A stretch of 9,162 bases of DNA, taken from contig WAON01000003.1 in NCBI GenBank assembly GCA_015521265.1, positions 1 to 9,162 of the forward strand, given 5' to 3'. A model generated the notes under the pieces. It saw nothing but the letters and a program-made list of their open reading frames with translations. It made no database searches and was not told the DNA's origin. Made by a program: the position numbers and the translations under genes. This document shows, piece by piece, positions 1 through 6,559 of the stretch (the stretch's first letter is position 1; every line of letters starts with the position of its first letter). The stretch comes from Desulfurococcales archaeon. GTDB taxonomy: Archaea; Thermoproteota; Thermoprotei_A; Sulfolobales; Desulfurococcaceae.

Positions 1-80
1 AGAAAATCTTGGCTCCTGGCACGGGTGATCCGGCGAAGCTGAAGACCGGGTTGTCCGGGGTTCAAATCCCCGCGGCGGCA
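1..80 (+). tRNA. tRNA-Phe(GAA), 3' part of an interrupted gene (5' end outside window)
   Basis: The 3' half of a tRNA is clear. The T-arm is CGGGG (56-60), loop TTCAAAT (61-67) and CCCCG (68-72). The acceptor 3' strand is CGGCGGC (73-79), with discriminator A80 and no encoded CCA. Upstream lie a 5-nt variable region (51-55), the anticodon stem 3' strand CCGGG (46-50) and a 7-nt anticodon loop CTGAAGA (39-45) with anticodon GAA at 41-43, which gives phenylalanine. The matching acceptor 5' strand GCCGCCG does not occur in 1-38, and the bases just before the loop (CGAAG, 34-38) cannot form the 5' anticodon stem. The gene is therefore interrupted upstream of the anticodon, by an intron at a non-canonical site or because it is split. 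If position 31 is G38, the last intron bases would be around 36-37. The amino acid identity is well supported; the interruption type is not decidable here. Confidence 0.85.
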
Positions 81-95
81 CTTTCCTGCTAATAC

Positions 96-139
96 GTATT
101 TATTTCTTCGCTACTATAACATTCCTTGTCTGGGTGATG
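96..139 (+). promoter_or_regulatory. T-rich tRNA 3' flank, probable promoter and SD for the metzincin gene
   Basis: The short gap after tRNA-Phe is T-rich (97-109) and could act as a terminator for the tRNA. It also holds an AT-rich TATA-like stretch (TATTTATT, 97-104) that would place a transcription start near 125-130. A GGTGA Shine-Dalgarno (133-137 region) lies just before the ATG at 141. The promoter assignment is inferred from spacing only. Confidence 0.35.
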
Positions 140-140
140 A

Positions 141-710
141 ATGCCTATGGTTAAGGTTTTACTCGTACCCTATACTAAGAGCATGATCGCTGACTACATG
201 GATTACTGGATACATGCTTTTAAGGAATCCTTTACTAGGGCCGGTATACCTGTTTCTGTAGATGTCTGGTCGGAGTACCTGCACCCACCGATGAAGTGCT
301 TCGTATGGGATAGGGTACAGTATTACTCGCCCTGCATCCTCGAGTGGCTTCACGGAATACTCGGTTCTAGGCTTCAAGGATACCTAGTAGTCGGGCTAGG
401 CTATCTAGATGCTTATAGTAATGGGTTAAACTTCGTCTTCGGCGAAGCAGCTCCAGGGCTCGGAGTAGCCAGCGTATATACTAAGAGGCTCAGCCCGGCC
501 TTCTACGGGGAGGGAATGGATTGGAACAGGTATGCTGAAAGGGTTGCTAAGGAGATAATACATGAAACCGGGCACCTACTAGGACTGGGGCACTGCCCGG
601 ATAAAGAATGTGTAATGAGTTTTAGTAATTCAGTCTGGGATGTTGATGTTAAAACAAGGTTTTTCTGCGGGGAGTGTAGCCGTAAGCTTAGAATACTGCT
701 AAATATCTAG
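141..710 (+). CDS. amzA: Archaemetzincin-type zinc metalloprotease
   Basis: This 189-residue predicted cytosolic zinc peptidase belongs to the archaemetzincin family. The diagnostic active site is HETGHLLGLGHC at residues 141-152: His141, His145 and His151 bind the catalytic zinc and Glu142 is the general base. It is followed by Cys157, Met159 (the Met-turn) and a CGEC pair at 176-179. Together Cys152, Cys157, Cys176 and Cys179 form the second, structural zinc site typical of the family. The segment FVFGEA (98-103) also fits archaemetzincins. I see no signal peptide or membrane segment. The ATG at 141 has a GGTGA ribosome site a few bases upstream; a second ATG at 147 is possible. The gene converges with archease and their coding ends overlap by 12 nt. 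The physiological substrate of archaeal members is not established, so only the enzyme class is claimed. Confidence 0.9.
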   Translation: MPMVKVLLVPYTKSMIADYMDYWIHAFKESFTRAGIPVSVDVWSEYLHPPMKCFVWDRVQYYSPCILEWLHGILGSRLQGYLVVGLGYLDAYSNGLNFVFGEAAPGLGVASVYTKRLSPAFYGEGMDWNRYAERVAKEIIHETGHLLGLGHCPDKECVMSFSNSVWDVDVKTRFFCGECSRKLRILLNI

Positions 711-1184
711 GACGAAGTAAGCCTTCCAACCCCCATCTTCTCCACGGATAATCCTCATCAAGTGATAAGTTACAGCTTTAACTTCAACCCTACTCTCATG
801 CTTACCTGGATCAAATACTTCCCCCTGGCAGCTACCCTTTAAATAGTAGCAGGGTCCTTCTCCGCCGCATTTCCTAGTAATAACGAGTTCTTCCGCTGCA
901 ACATCCCTACACATTAATCCCTCACTATAATACAGTGTTAAAAGCTCCTCAAGCCAACGGTATAGGAGGCTTTCAAGGTCGAAGCCATCAACACTAATAC
1001 TACGCGAAACACTTGGTTCAAGCCTACGAGTATCAGTCATTGTTTCAAACAATGCGATACCAGCATTACTAAATAACTCGAGGAGATTACCTCCATAAGC
1101 GACAATGTAGACGTCGGCAGTATGCTCCAAGTAGTCAAACCTACCCTCAAGACCATGCTCAACAATCCTTTCAGAACCCTCCAA
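699..1184 (-). CDS. Archease, activator of the RtcB tRNA/RNA ligase
   Basis: The 161-residue product is a full-length archease. Family signatures are DYLEHTADV (17-25), with conserved His21 and Asp24 near the N-terminus, then GEVFDPGKH (121-129), EVKAVTYH (134-141) and a C-terminal Asp160. Known archeases assist the ligase RtcB, speeding guanylylation and allowing multiple turnover when tRNA exons are joined after intron removal. That role fits a genome with intron-containing tRNAs, two of which lie in this window. The start is TTG (1184-1182), preceded on its own strand by GGGGGTGG (1198-1191), a strong ribosome site; no in-frame ATG lies before the conserved motif. RtcB itself is not in the window. 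The stop codon overlaps the end of the convergent metzincin gene. The insert around 106-119, holding three cysteines (C106, C112, C119), is unusual but its meaning is unclear. Confidence 0.93.
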   Translation of the reverse strand: MEGSERIVEHGLEGRFDYLEHTADVYIVAYGGNLLELFSNAGIALFETMTDTRRLEPSVSRSISVDGFDLESLLYRWLEELLTLYYSEGLMCRDVAAEELVITRKCGGEGPCYYLKGSCQGEVFDPGKHESRVEVKAVTYHLMRIIRGEDGGWKAYFVLDI

Positions 1185-1190
1185 TACAAA

Positions 1191-1235
1191 CCACCCCCAC
1201 GATCAATCCCTAGACCATTAATAAATTAAGCTATT
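1191..1235 (-). promoter_or_regulatory. Probable archease promoter and ribosome site
   Basis: On the minus strand the 90-nt gap upstream of archease carries an AT-rich TATA-like stretch (TTAATTTATTAA, within 1218-1232). About 25 bases downstream of it is the region of GGGGGTGG that precedes the TTG start. This suggests archease has its own promoter even though the CxxC gene lies upstream in the same direction. Inferred from spacing and base composition. Confidence 0.4.
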
Positions 1236-1274
1236 CTAAACCAATAAATCCAATCCAAGACGGAAAGTGGTAGT

Positions 1275-1643
1275 CTAAGAGTCTACCCCGATACTATTAT
1301 TCTTCAACCATTTCTTCACCCGGAAAACACCAATCCTATAATCACTTTCTTCATCCTCGGGCTCAATATATTCGACGAGTTCGGCTTCAACACCAAGATC
1401 CTCTAATACATACGCGTAGTCCTCGACCCAGTCGCGGATACCGCAGGTTCTACAGAATGAACCGGTGAACTTTACAATAATAATATCACCTTTTACCTCG
1501 AGGATTTCAGCATGCGCTTCAGGGCTACGATACTTGTTATACTCATCTACAGCCCGGCGAGCCAAGTCTTCAATTCTAAACACGTATTTACGCTTAGAAG
1601 CCTCGCTCAATAATAGAGCACCTCCTAGCTCCTCCCTCATCAT
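1275..1643 (-). CDS. Small CxxC protein resembling a NifU C-terminal domain
   Basis: I do not firmly recognise this 122-residue protein. Residues 46-90 alternate beta and alpha character around KFTGSFCRTCG (58-68), giving a Cys64-x-x-Cys67 pair after a hydrophobic strand (GDIIIVKF). This layout resembles the C-terminal Fe-S scaffold domain of NifU-like proteins, where an LTGACxxCP segment carries the cluster ligands. The proline is missing and the resemblance is weak, so a thioredoxin-like or metal-binding role is equally possible. The N-terminal 40 residues look like a helix and the tail (95-122) is charged. Two ATGs stand in tandem (1643 and 1640); no ribosome site precedes them, so a leaderless or nearly leaderless transcript is likely. 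It is divergent from the zinc-ribbon gene and lies 90 nt upstream of archease on the same strand. I am sure it is coding, not of its function. Confidence 0.7.
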   Translation of the reverse strand: MMREELGGALLLSEASKRKYVFRIEDLARRAVDEYNKYRSPEAHAEILEVKGDIIIVKFTGSFCRTCGIRDWVEDYAYVLEDLGVEAELVEYIEPEDEESDYRIGVFRVKKWLKNNSIGVDS

Positions 1644-1667
1644 GAAGTTTTTTTTCTTAATTATTGA

Positions 1668-1690
1668 AAACCCTTATACGCCCTTAAATA
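1668..1690. promoter_or_regulatory. Divergent promoter region for the CxxC gene and zinc-ribbon/helicase unit
   Basis: The 57-93 bases between the two divergent genes contain CTTATACG (1673-1680) and CTTAAATA (1683-1690). The first reads as TATA-like in both directions (GTATAAG on the minus strand) and lies about 33 nt upstream of the CxxC start, so a nearly leaderless transcript is possible. On the plus strand the second box would start transcription near 1712, leaving room for the GTGGTGGG ribosome site before ATG 1737. The first box would instead start near 1700, at an upstream ATG. Inferred from composition. Confidence 0.4.
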
Positions 1691-1736
1691 CCAGAATAAC
1701 ATGACTGGGAGAATCTCCGTTTTAGTGTGGTGGGTT

Positions 1737-1961
1737 ATGAGTAGTAGTGGGAAGAAGAGGATTATTAAGTGCCCGTACTGCGGGTATGAAGCTCCTATAT
1801 CCGAGTTCATATTTATGTATGAATCAGTACTATACGTTGCAGACCATGAAGTACTTCATGAGAATAGGGAGAGACCCCCACTAGTGATTTGCCCCCGGTG
1901 TAAGAGGGGGTTCTTCCTGGAATCACCGTATAAGAAGGTATTAGAGAAGATGGAGAAGTAA
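1737..1961 (+). CDS. Small two-CxxC zinc-ribbon protein, partner candidate of the helicase
   Basis: This 74-residue protein carries two zinc knuckles, KCPYCGY near the N-terminus and ICPRCKRGF near residue 55, separated by about 33 residues. This is a classical zinc-ribbon arrangement predicted to bind one zinc ion. The tail is basic and ends in a short lysine-rich helix. I chose the ATG at 1737, preceded by GTGGTGGG, because it begins just before the first knuckle. An in-frame ATG at 1701 would add 12 residues (MTGRISVLVWWV) that look uncoded, but a leaderless start there is possible. The helicase TTG follows 15 nt after the stop, so the two are very probably co-transcribed. Small zinc ribbons often act as nucleic-acid or protein-contact modules, and the context suggests an accessory subunit of the helicase. 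That is inference; no function is proven by sequence. Confidence 0.8.
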   Translation: MSSSGKKRIIKCPYCGYEAPISEFIFMYESVLYVADHEVLHENRERPPLVICPRCKRGFFLESPYKKVLEKMEK

Positions 1962-1976
1962 AGTATGGGGTAATAG

Positions 1977-4900
1977 TTGAATACAGCTATCGATACTGAG
2001 AGGATACTGGAAAAACACGGGTACACCTATATATTCTGGGAAACACCCGGCGAGGAGCCGGAGTATTCCGATAAGAAGTTTAAAGACGTAATCCCAGAAT
2101 TCAGCCGCGATCCCCTGGGAGATAAACACCTCTACAAGCACCAGTATCAAGGATACCTTGCACTTAGGGAAGGTAAAAACGTAATACTTAGATCAGGGAC
2201 TGGTAGTGGTAAAACGGAAGTCTGGATACTACACACACTGGAAAAGATAAAGTCTAAAGCAGACTACCGGGCACTAGTTATTTATCCTACAATAGCCCTG
2301 GCCAACGACCAGGTAAAGAGGATCAACAGGTATAGTAGCCTAGCCGGTATTGGTAGCCTCCAACTAGATGGACCTACAAGGGAGAAACTAGTATCAGCTA
2401 AAGGATTTAGCGGTGTCCGCAGACTAGTAGCTGAGTCGAGGATAATTGCTAGTAACCCCGCCTACCTACTACACGAGCTTAAGAAAGCCGCTGTAACACC
2501 TACACGCTCACTACTCTACCCATACCTTCAGAAGCTCGACCTACTGGTTATTGATGAGCTGGACTTCTACGATCCGAGGAGCCTCTCCCTACTACTAGCA
2601 ATGATCAAGATAATATCGATAATAACGGATAAACAATTACAAGTCGCAGTATTAACGGCAACACTTGAAAACCCGGATGATCTAGGGAGATACTTGGAAG
2701 AAGTTACTGGTAGAGAATACGTAGTTATACATGGTAAACCCTTCTCAATACCGAATAAGAACTATATTATTCTCGGGAAGGATTTGAAGAAGATATGGTT
2801 AATGATCAAGTGTATTCTCGAGAAAGAAGCTGAGAGGACTGAGGAGGAAGTACTAGTTAAATCATCGAGGGACTATGAGTATTTCACCCGAAACATCTAC
2901 AGGGTTCTAGGACTCTTAGAAGCCCTCGGATACGATCCTCCGTCTCCAACTATTAACATGGCAGAGATAATAAGCTATTACACAATGGATAACGACGTTA
3001 CACTAGTATTTACGAGGAGCATTGCTTCAGCGGAGGAAACAGCTAGGCAGCTTAAAACGATCCTGGGTGATGAATCACCAGTAGCAACACATCACCACCT
3101 AGTATCTAAGAAGTACAGGGAGATTGTTGAGGAGAAAGCTAGGAAGGGAGAGTTGAAGATAATAGTAACCCCGAAAACCCTCTCCCAGGGCATTGATATA
3201 GGTACTGTTAAGAGAGTAGTACATCTAGGCTTACCGGATAATGTTAGAGAGTATTATCAACGAGAAGGTAGGAAGGGGAGGAGGAAGGAATTAGGGTTTA
3301 GCGAGTCCCTAATAATACCATATACAAGGTGGGATCGGGAACTACTGAGTAGGGGGGTTGAAGTCTTCAAGAAATGGCTTAGTCTGGGATTAGAGAAGAC
3401 TATTATAAACCCGGAAAACCACTACCTCCACTTATTTACTGCAGTATTAAAATTAAAGTCTCCATGGCTACCTAAAACTCTCGGGAAACTGGAGAGGGAA
3501 GCATTAGAGAAAACAAGTATTCTACGTGGAAATAAAGTTAATGAAGAACTCCTAGACTACGTCTATACAAGGCTAAACTTCTACGAATTCGCTCCACCCT
3601 ACGGTATAAAGAGGATACTAGTAAAGAATGGGGAAGAGGTACAGCTCGAACCTATAGGGCACTGCGACCTAGTAGAGAAATTTCAGCCCGGCTGTATCGA
3701 TTACTCTGAAAACTCGGTTGTAACAAGGCTGAAAACCGGTAGAAATACCCGCACGGTTACAGCGGTTATCGAGGAGCCGTTAAAATGGGAATTATTTAGA
3801 AAGGATGATGCTTTAGCAGTTGTATTAGAAGAGTACCGGTATAATAAGATGAAGTGGGGTGAGGAATCGAATATTATAAATGACTTCCTCCACGGTAGGT
3901 TGACTTGTGAGGAAATATGTGTTGTCTATGTTCCCAGTAATGGTTTCGGTAAGTACAGGAAGATCCCTAATAGGTGTTTGTGGAGGATAAAATCTAGAAG
4001 ACCCCGTTTATTAAAGCTTGGGAACAGATCGATAATATACTATGATAAGGCTACTATAGTCGTACCAAAGAATGGAGCTGGAGAATATAGAGACTATACA
4101 TATGGTTTCAGATACGATGTAGACCCTAGAGATGACCCGGAACTATTAAGACTAGGCCTCGCATATTTGATGATAATCCTTAGGAGGAAGCTTGGAATAC
4201 CATTCGAAACAATAATGTATGATATTGTACGCATTGGCGAAGATAAATACTTCAACCTACACGAGCCCCAGAGCGCGGCATTAATCACCATGATCGATTG
4301 GTCTAGTATTAGGAGAATTATAGAAGAATATGAGCCCGACGAGCTAGACGAGATCCTTCTCCAAGGTCTCGACGATATAGCCTATTCAACATACATCACT
4401 ATTGGGGGAGACTGGAATATAATTAAACAATACATGAAGAGGATCACCGACTACATACTTCTAAGGGAGAAGCTTAGGCTAGTCATAGGGGATAAGGAGA
4501 TCATTATACCCAAGCCTAGCCCAGCACAAAAACTAATAGCGTTGAAGATATTCGCAGAAACTATTGATAAGCCTACGAGTATTTCAGCTAACATTATAGG
4601 TATAGCTTACTATGATGGCGGAGAGGAGAAAGCAGTTATCGACTACCTACCAGCAGTCCCCTACATTAAGCCTTCCCGCGAAACACTAGATCTAGTAAAT
4701 AGTATTATTGAGAAGATAATGTATGAAGACTATAGGATTATAGTCGATGACGTTGATCGATTCTATGAATTAGCAGGGAAGATTAATCTTAAAACACTAC
4801 AATTAATTCCTCGAGATAGATTAGTTGGGTTAAAGGATCTAGCGGGTAAAGCAGGTATAGATCCTTTATCTGTTAACATATTATTCGAAAAGCTTGGATT

Positions 4901-5075
4901 AAGCATTCAGAGGAAGGATCCTGCTAAAACCTACGAGTATTTATCCAAACTAGTGGACCATCCAGGCAACAAGACTTATAGAAAAATACTATCAGAATAC
5001 CTTGTTGGTGAAGCGGTTAAAAACTATTATCTATACCTAGTACTCGAGGCTTTTTCTAGGGAGAAGACTATTTGA
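1977..5075 (+). CDS. Large superfamily 2 helicase with unassigned C-terminal region
   Basis: The product (1032 residues) is an ATP-dependent SF2 nucleic-acid helicase. Visible motifs are a Q-like region LYKHQYQG (52-59), Walker A SGTGSGKT (73-80), motif Ia YPTIALANDQ (103-112), Ib ASNPAYLL (158-165), II DELD (193-196), III TAT (227-229), IV TLVFTRS (342-348), V SQGIDIG (403-409) and VI QREGRKGRR (428-436). All ATPase residues appear intact. Motifs Ia and Ib recall the Hrq1/MrfA/YprA-like (COG1205) group, but the usual C-terminal four-cysteine DUF1998 signature is absent. DELD and QREGRKGRR also depart from typical DEAH/QxAGRAGR forms. Residues ~450-1032 contain no domain I can name; LHEPQSAAL (761-769) is a distinctive segment there. 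The start is TTG 1977 with GGGGTAA just upstream, 15 nt after the zinc-ribbon gene. Its end overlaps the convergent dehydrogenase by 8 nt. Repair or RNA unwinding roles are both possible. Confidence 0.9.
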   Translation: MNTAIDTERILEKHGYTYIFWETPGEEPEYSDKKFKDVIPEFSRDPLGDKHLYKHQYQGYLALREGKNVILRSGTGSGKTEVWILHTLEKIKSKADYRALVIYPTIALANDQVKRINRYSSLAGIGSLQLDGPTREKLVSAKGFSGVRRLVAESRIIASNPAYLLHELKKAAVTPTRSLLYPYLQKLDLLVIDELDFYDPRSLSLLLAMIKIISIITDKQLQVAVLTATLENPDDLGRYLEEVTGREYVVIHGKPFSIPNKNYIILGKDLKKIWLMIKCILEKEAERTEEEVLVKSSRDYEYFTRNIYRVLGLLEALGYDPPSPTINMAEIISYYTMDNDVTLVFTRSIASAEETARQLKTILGDESPVATHHHLVSKKYREIVEEKARKGELKIIVTPKTLSQGIDIGTVKRVVHLGLPDNVREYYQREGRKGRRKELGFSESLIIPYTRWDRELLSRGVEVFKKWLSLGLEKTIINPENHYLHLFTAVLKLKSPWLPKTLGKLEREALEKTSILRGNKVNEELLDYVYTRLNFYEFAPPYGIKRILVKNGEEVQLEPIGHCDLVEKFQPGCIDYSENSVVTRLKTGRNTRTVTAVIEEPLKWELFRKDDALAVVLEEYRYNKMKWGEESNIINDFLHGRLTCEEICVVYVPSNGFGKYRKIPNRCLWRIKSRRPRLLKLGNRSIIYYDKATIVVPKNGAGEYRDYTYGFRYDVDPRDDPELLRLGLAYLMIILRRKLGIPFETIMYDIVRIGEDKYFNLHEPQSAALITMIDWSSIRRIIEEYEPDELDEILLQGLDDIAYSTYITIGGDWNIIKQYMKRITDYILLREKLRLVIGDKEIIIPKPSPAQKLIALKIFAETIDKPTSISANIIGIAYYDGGEEKAVIDYLPAVPYIKPSRETLDLVNSIIEKIMYEDYRIIVDDVDRFYELAGKINLKTLQLIPRDRLVGLKDLAGKAGIDPLSVNILFEKLGLSIQRKDPAKTYEYLSKLVDHPGNKTYRKILSEYLVGEAVKNYYLYLVLEAFSREKTI

Positions 5076-6072
5076 TCCTTAGTACTGCCTGCCCCTTAAT
5101 CTTCCCGTGTTTTAAATCGCTTAAAGCTTTATTAGCTTCCTCTAATTTGTAGATCGTTATATCAGGCATTATATAGTGCTTCTCCGCTAGCTCTAGGAAC
5201 TCCCTTACATCCCTCCTAGTAACGTTTGCAGTAGTCTTAACCTCACGCTCATACCATAATAGGCTATAATCAAGCTTTTCTATCGGCGTCATATATATCT
5301 CTCCAAGAACTACCCTACCGCCCTTATCGAGCTTTTTCAAAGCTTCTATGAAGACCCATGACACTGGTGCGAATACTATTGCGGCATCAAGTTTCATCGG
5401 CGGATTACTCCTAGTTTCACCGGCCCAGTCTGCTCCTAGCTTATATGCGTACTCGATCTTCCATGGGGAGTGGGTGAACACGTAGACTTTTAGTCCAAGG
5501 GCTTTAGCTGCTTGGAGTATTAGGTGTGCTGATGCTCCGAAACCGAATAATCCCAGCACTCCCTCCCCTCGATCGACGAGGCCTGTTAGGCGGAGAGCCC
5601 TATACCCGACTGCACCAGCGCATAAGAGTGGTGCAGCATGACAGTCATCATGGGTTTTTGGTAGTGGGTGTACGAATCCCTTCTTAGCAACCATGTACTC
5701 TGCATATCCACCATCAACACTATACCCGGTGAATAATGCGTGTTCGCAAAGGTTTTCTAAGCCCCTCCTGCAATACTTGCATTTACCGCAAGCCCAGTAG
5801 AGCCATGGAACACCTACACGGTCTCCAACGGATACATCGTCAACGTCTTTTCCAACTTCTTTAACAACTGCAACTACTTGGTGTCCCGGGATTACTGGGA
5901 GTTTAATAGGTTTTAATTCTCCTTCAACGATGTGTAGATCAGTCCTGCATACTCCGCAGCACTTGATTTCTAATAATACCTCGTCCCTACCGATCTCCGG
6001 TACATCCCTGTCTTCAAGAATTAATGGTTCATTCTCCACAGGCCCTGGCTTATATAGTACCATAGCCTTCAT
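5068..6072 (-). CDS. Zinc-dependent alcohol dehydrogenase (medium-chain family)
   Basis: This is a 334-residue medium-chain dehydrogenase/reductase predicted to oxidise an alcohol or reduce an aldehyde with NAD(P). Numbering from the ATG at 6072, the catalytic zinc ligands are Cys42 in CGVCRTD, His64 in PGHQ and Cys151 in LLCAG. The structural zinc site is CGKCKYC plus a fourth Cys (95, 98, 101, 109). The Rossmann turn GFGASAH (177-183) is the form seen in the 'adh_fam_2' type of zinc-binding dehydrogenase. After the second Rossmann strand (VYVFTHS) there is no acidic residue, so strict NAD preference is not indicated. A TTG at 6078 extends the frame by two codons. I prefer ATG 6072 because the GGTGA site (6083-6079) is then six bases away. 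Substrate is unknown. The gene stands alone between convergent and divergent neighbours. Confidence 0.92.
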   Translation of the reverse strand: MKAMVLYKPGPVENEPLILEDRDVPEIGRDEVLLEIKCCGVCRTDLHIVEGELKPIKLPVIPGHQVVAVVKEVGKDVDDVSVGDRVGVPWLYWACGKCKYCRRGLENLCEHALFTGYSVDGGYAEYMVAKKGFVHPLPKTHDDCHAAPLLCAGAVGYRALRLTGLVDRGEGVLGLFGFGASAHLILQAAKALGLKVYVFTHSPWKIEYAYKLGADWAGETRSNPPMKLDAAIVFAPVSWVFIEALKKLDKGGRVVLGEIYMTPIEKLDYSLLWYEREVKTTANVTRRDVREFLELAEKHYIMPDITIYKLEEANKALSDLKHGKIKGQAVLRIK

Positions 6073-6078
6073 AACCAA

Positions 6079-6124
6079 TCACCACTGATAAACTAATGTG
6101 CGTTAAGGTATTGATATATTTGAG
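6079..6124 (-). promoter_or_regulatory. Dehydrogenase promoter and start-deciding ribosome site
   Basis: On the minus strand AATATATC (6121-6114) is a good archaeal TATA box, about 42-49 bases before the ATG at 6072. A GGTGA at 6083-6079 lies six bases from that ATG but directly abuts the upstream TTG (6078), which argues for the ATG as start. The same short region also serves the divergent membrane-protein gene. Confidence 0.5.
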
Positions 6125-6135
6125 GCGTTTAAGAA

Positions 6136-6531
6136 GTGTTTACCGTAGGCTACTATATTATACCGACTTCACTAATTAATCCATTGTACACGCTGGGAGA
6201 GGCTCTATGTGTAGTTATCCTACTACTAGTATTGTTAGCATCTTTTATAGAGTTGAATAAGACTGGTAAGATGATATTGTCTGCTACTAGCCTAGTAGTA
6301 ATAATCCTACACTACTACATCTACCTACTCCTATCAAAGTATGAGGGAGTAACAATACTACCATTATTCATAAGGGAAACCCGTAACGGCTACTCGGTGT
6401 ACAGTCTTGATTATGGACAGCTATTAATATTAGCGGTAATACTACTCTATCATAAACTATTAACGAGGAAGCTTAGATTGATCATCAAGTGGTTAAAGAC
6501 TATTAAACCCCAAACAAATAAAAACTCCTAG
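6136..6531 (+). CDS. Small predicted integral membrane protein, unrecognised
   Basis: I do not recognise this 131-residue protein. Three hydrophobic stretches long enough to span a membrane are visible, at about 20-39 (LGEALCVVILLLVLLASFIE), 46-66 (MILSATSLVVIILHYYIYLLL) and 93-106 (GQLLILAVILLYHK, short). A polar, probably surface-exposed loop lies at 68-91. The C-terminal 25 residues are strongly basic (TRKLRLIIKWLKTIKPQ), which by the positive-inside rule places the tail in the cytoplasm. The start is GTG at 6136; no clear ribosome site precedes it, so a leaderless transcript is plausible, with TTAAGGTA (6104-6111) as a possible TATA box. It is divergent from the dehydrogenase and ends 28 nt before tRNA-Glu. 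The lack of any known motif and the rare start lower certainty, but the hydrophobic pattern supports a real gene. Confidence 0.6.
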   Translation: MFTVGYYIIPTSLINPLYTLGEALCVVILLLVLLASFIELNKTGKMILSATSLVVIILHYYIYLLLSKYEGVTILPLFIRETRNGYSVYSLDYGQLLILAVILLYHKLLTRKLRLIIKWLKTIKPQTNKNS

Positions 6532-6559
6532 TCAGTAAATCATAGAGGAGTAGAAGACT

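Noticed and set aside
27..52. A stem GATCCGG/CCGGGTT with a 12-nt loop that could pass for the anticodon arm of a complete tRNA inside the window
   Set aside because: The loop would be five bases too long and no acceptor 5' strand or normal D-arm exists upstream within the window. An interruption before the loop explains the sequence better.
1648..1655. A run of eight T on the + strand as a terminator
   Set aside because: No + strand gene ends upstream of it; it is simply the A-run just ahead of the minus-strand CxxC gene start.
1465..1704. Antisense reading frames over the CxxC gene and other genes (also 159-377, 1941-2150, 4094-4291, 6815-7033, 7687-8019, 8727-9050)
   Set aside because: Each lies opposite or across a well-supported gene, lacks a ribosome site and recognisable domains, and shows low-complexity Ser/Leu/Ile-rich translation typical of antisense frames.
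1977..5075. The helicase as part of a known defence system
   Set aside because: No nuclease, methyltransferase, CRISPR or other defence partner lies nearby; the neighbours are housekeeping genes, so a defence label has no support here.
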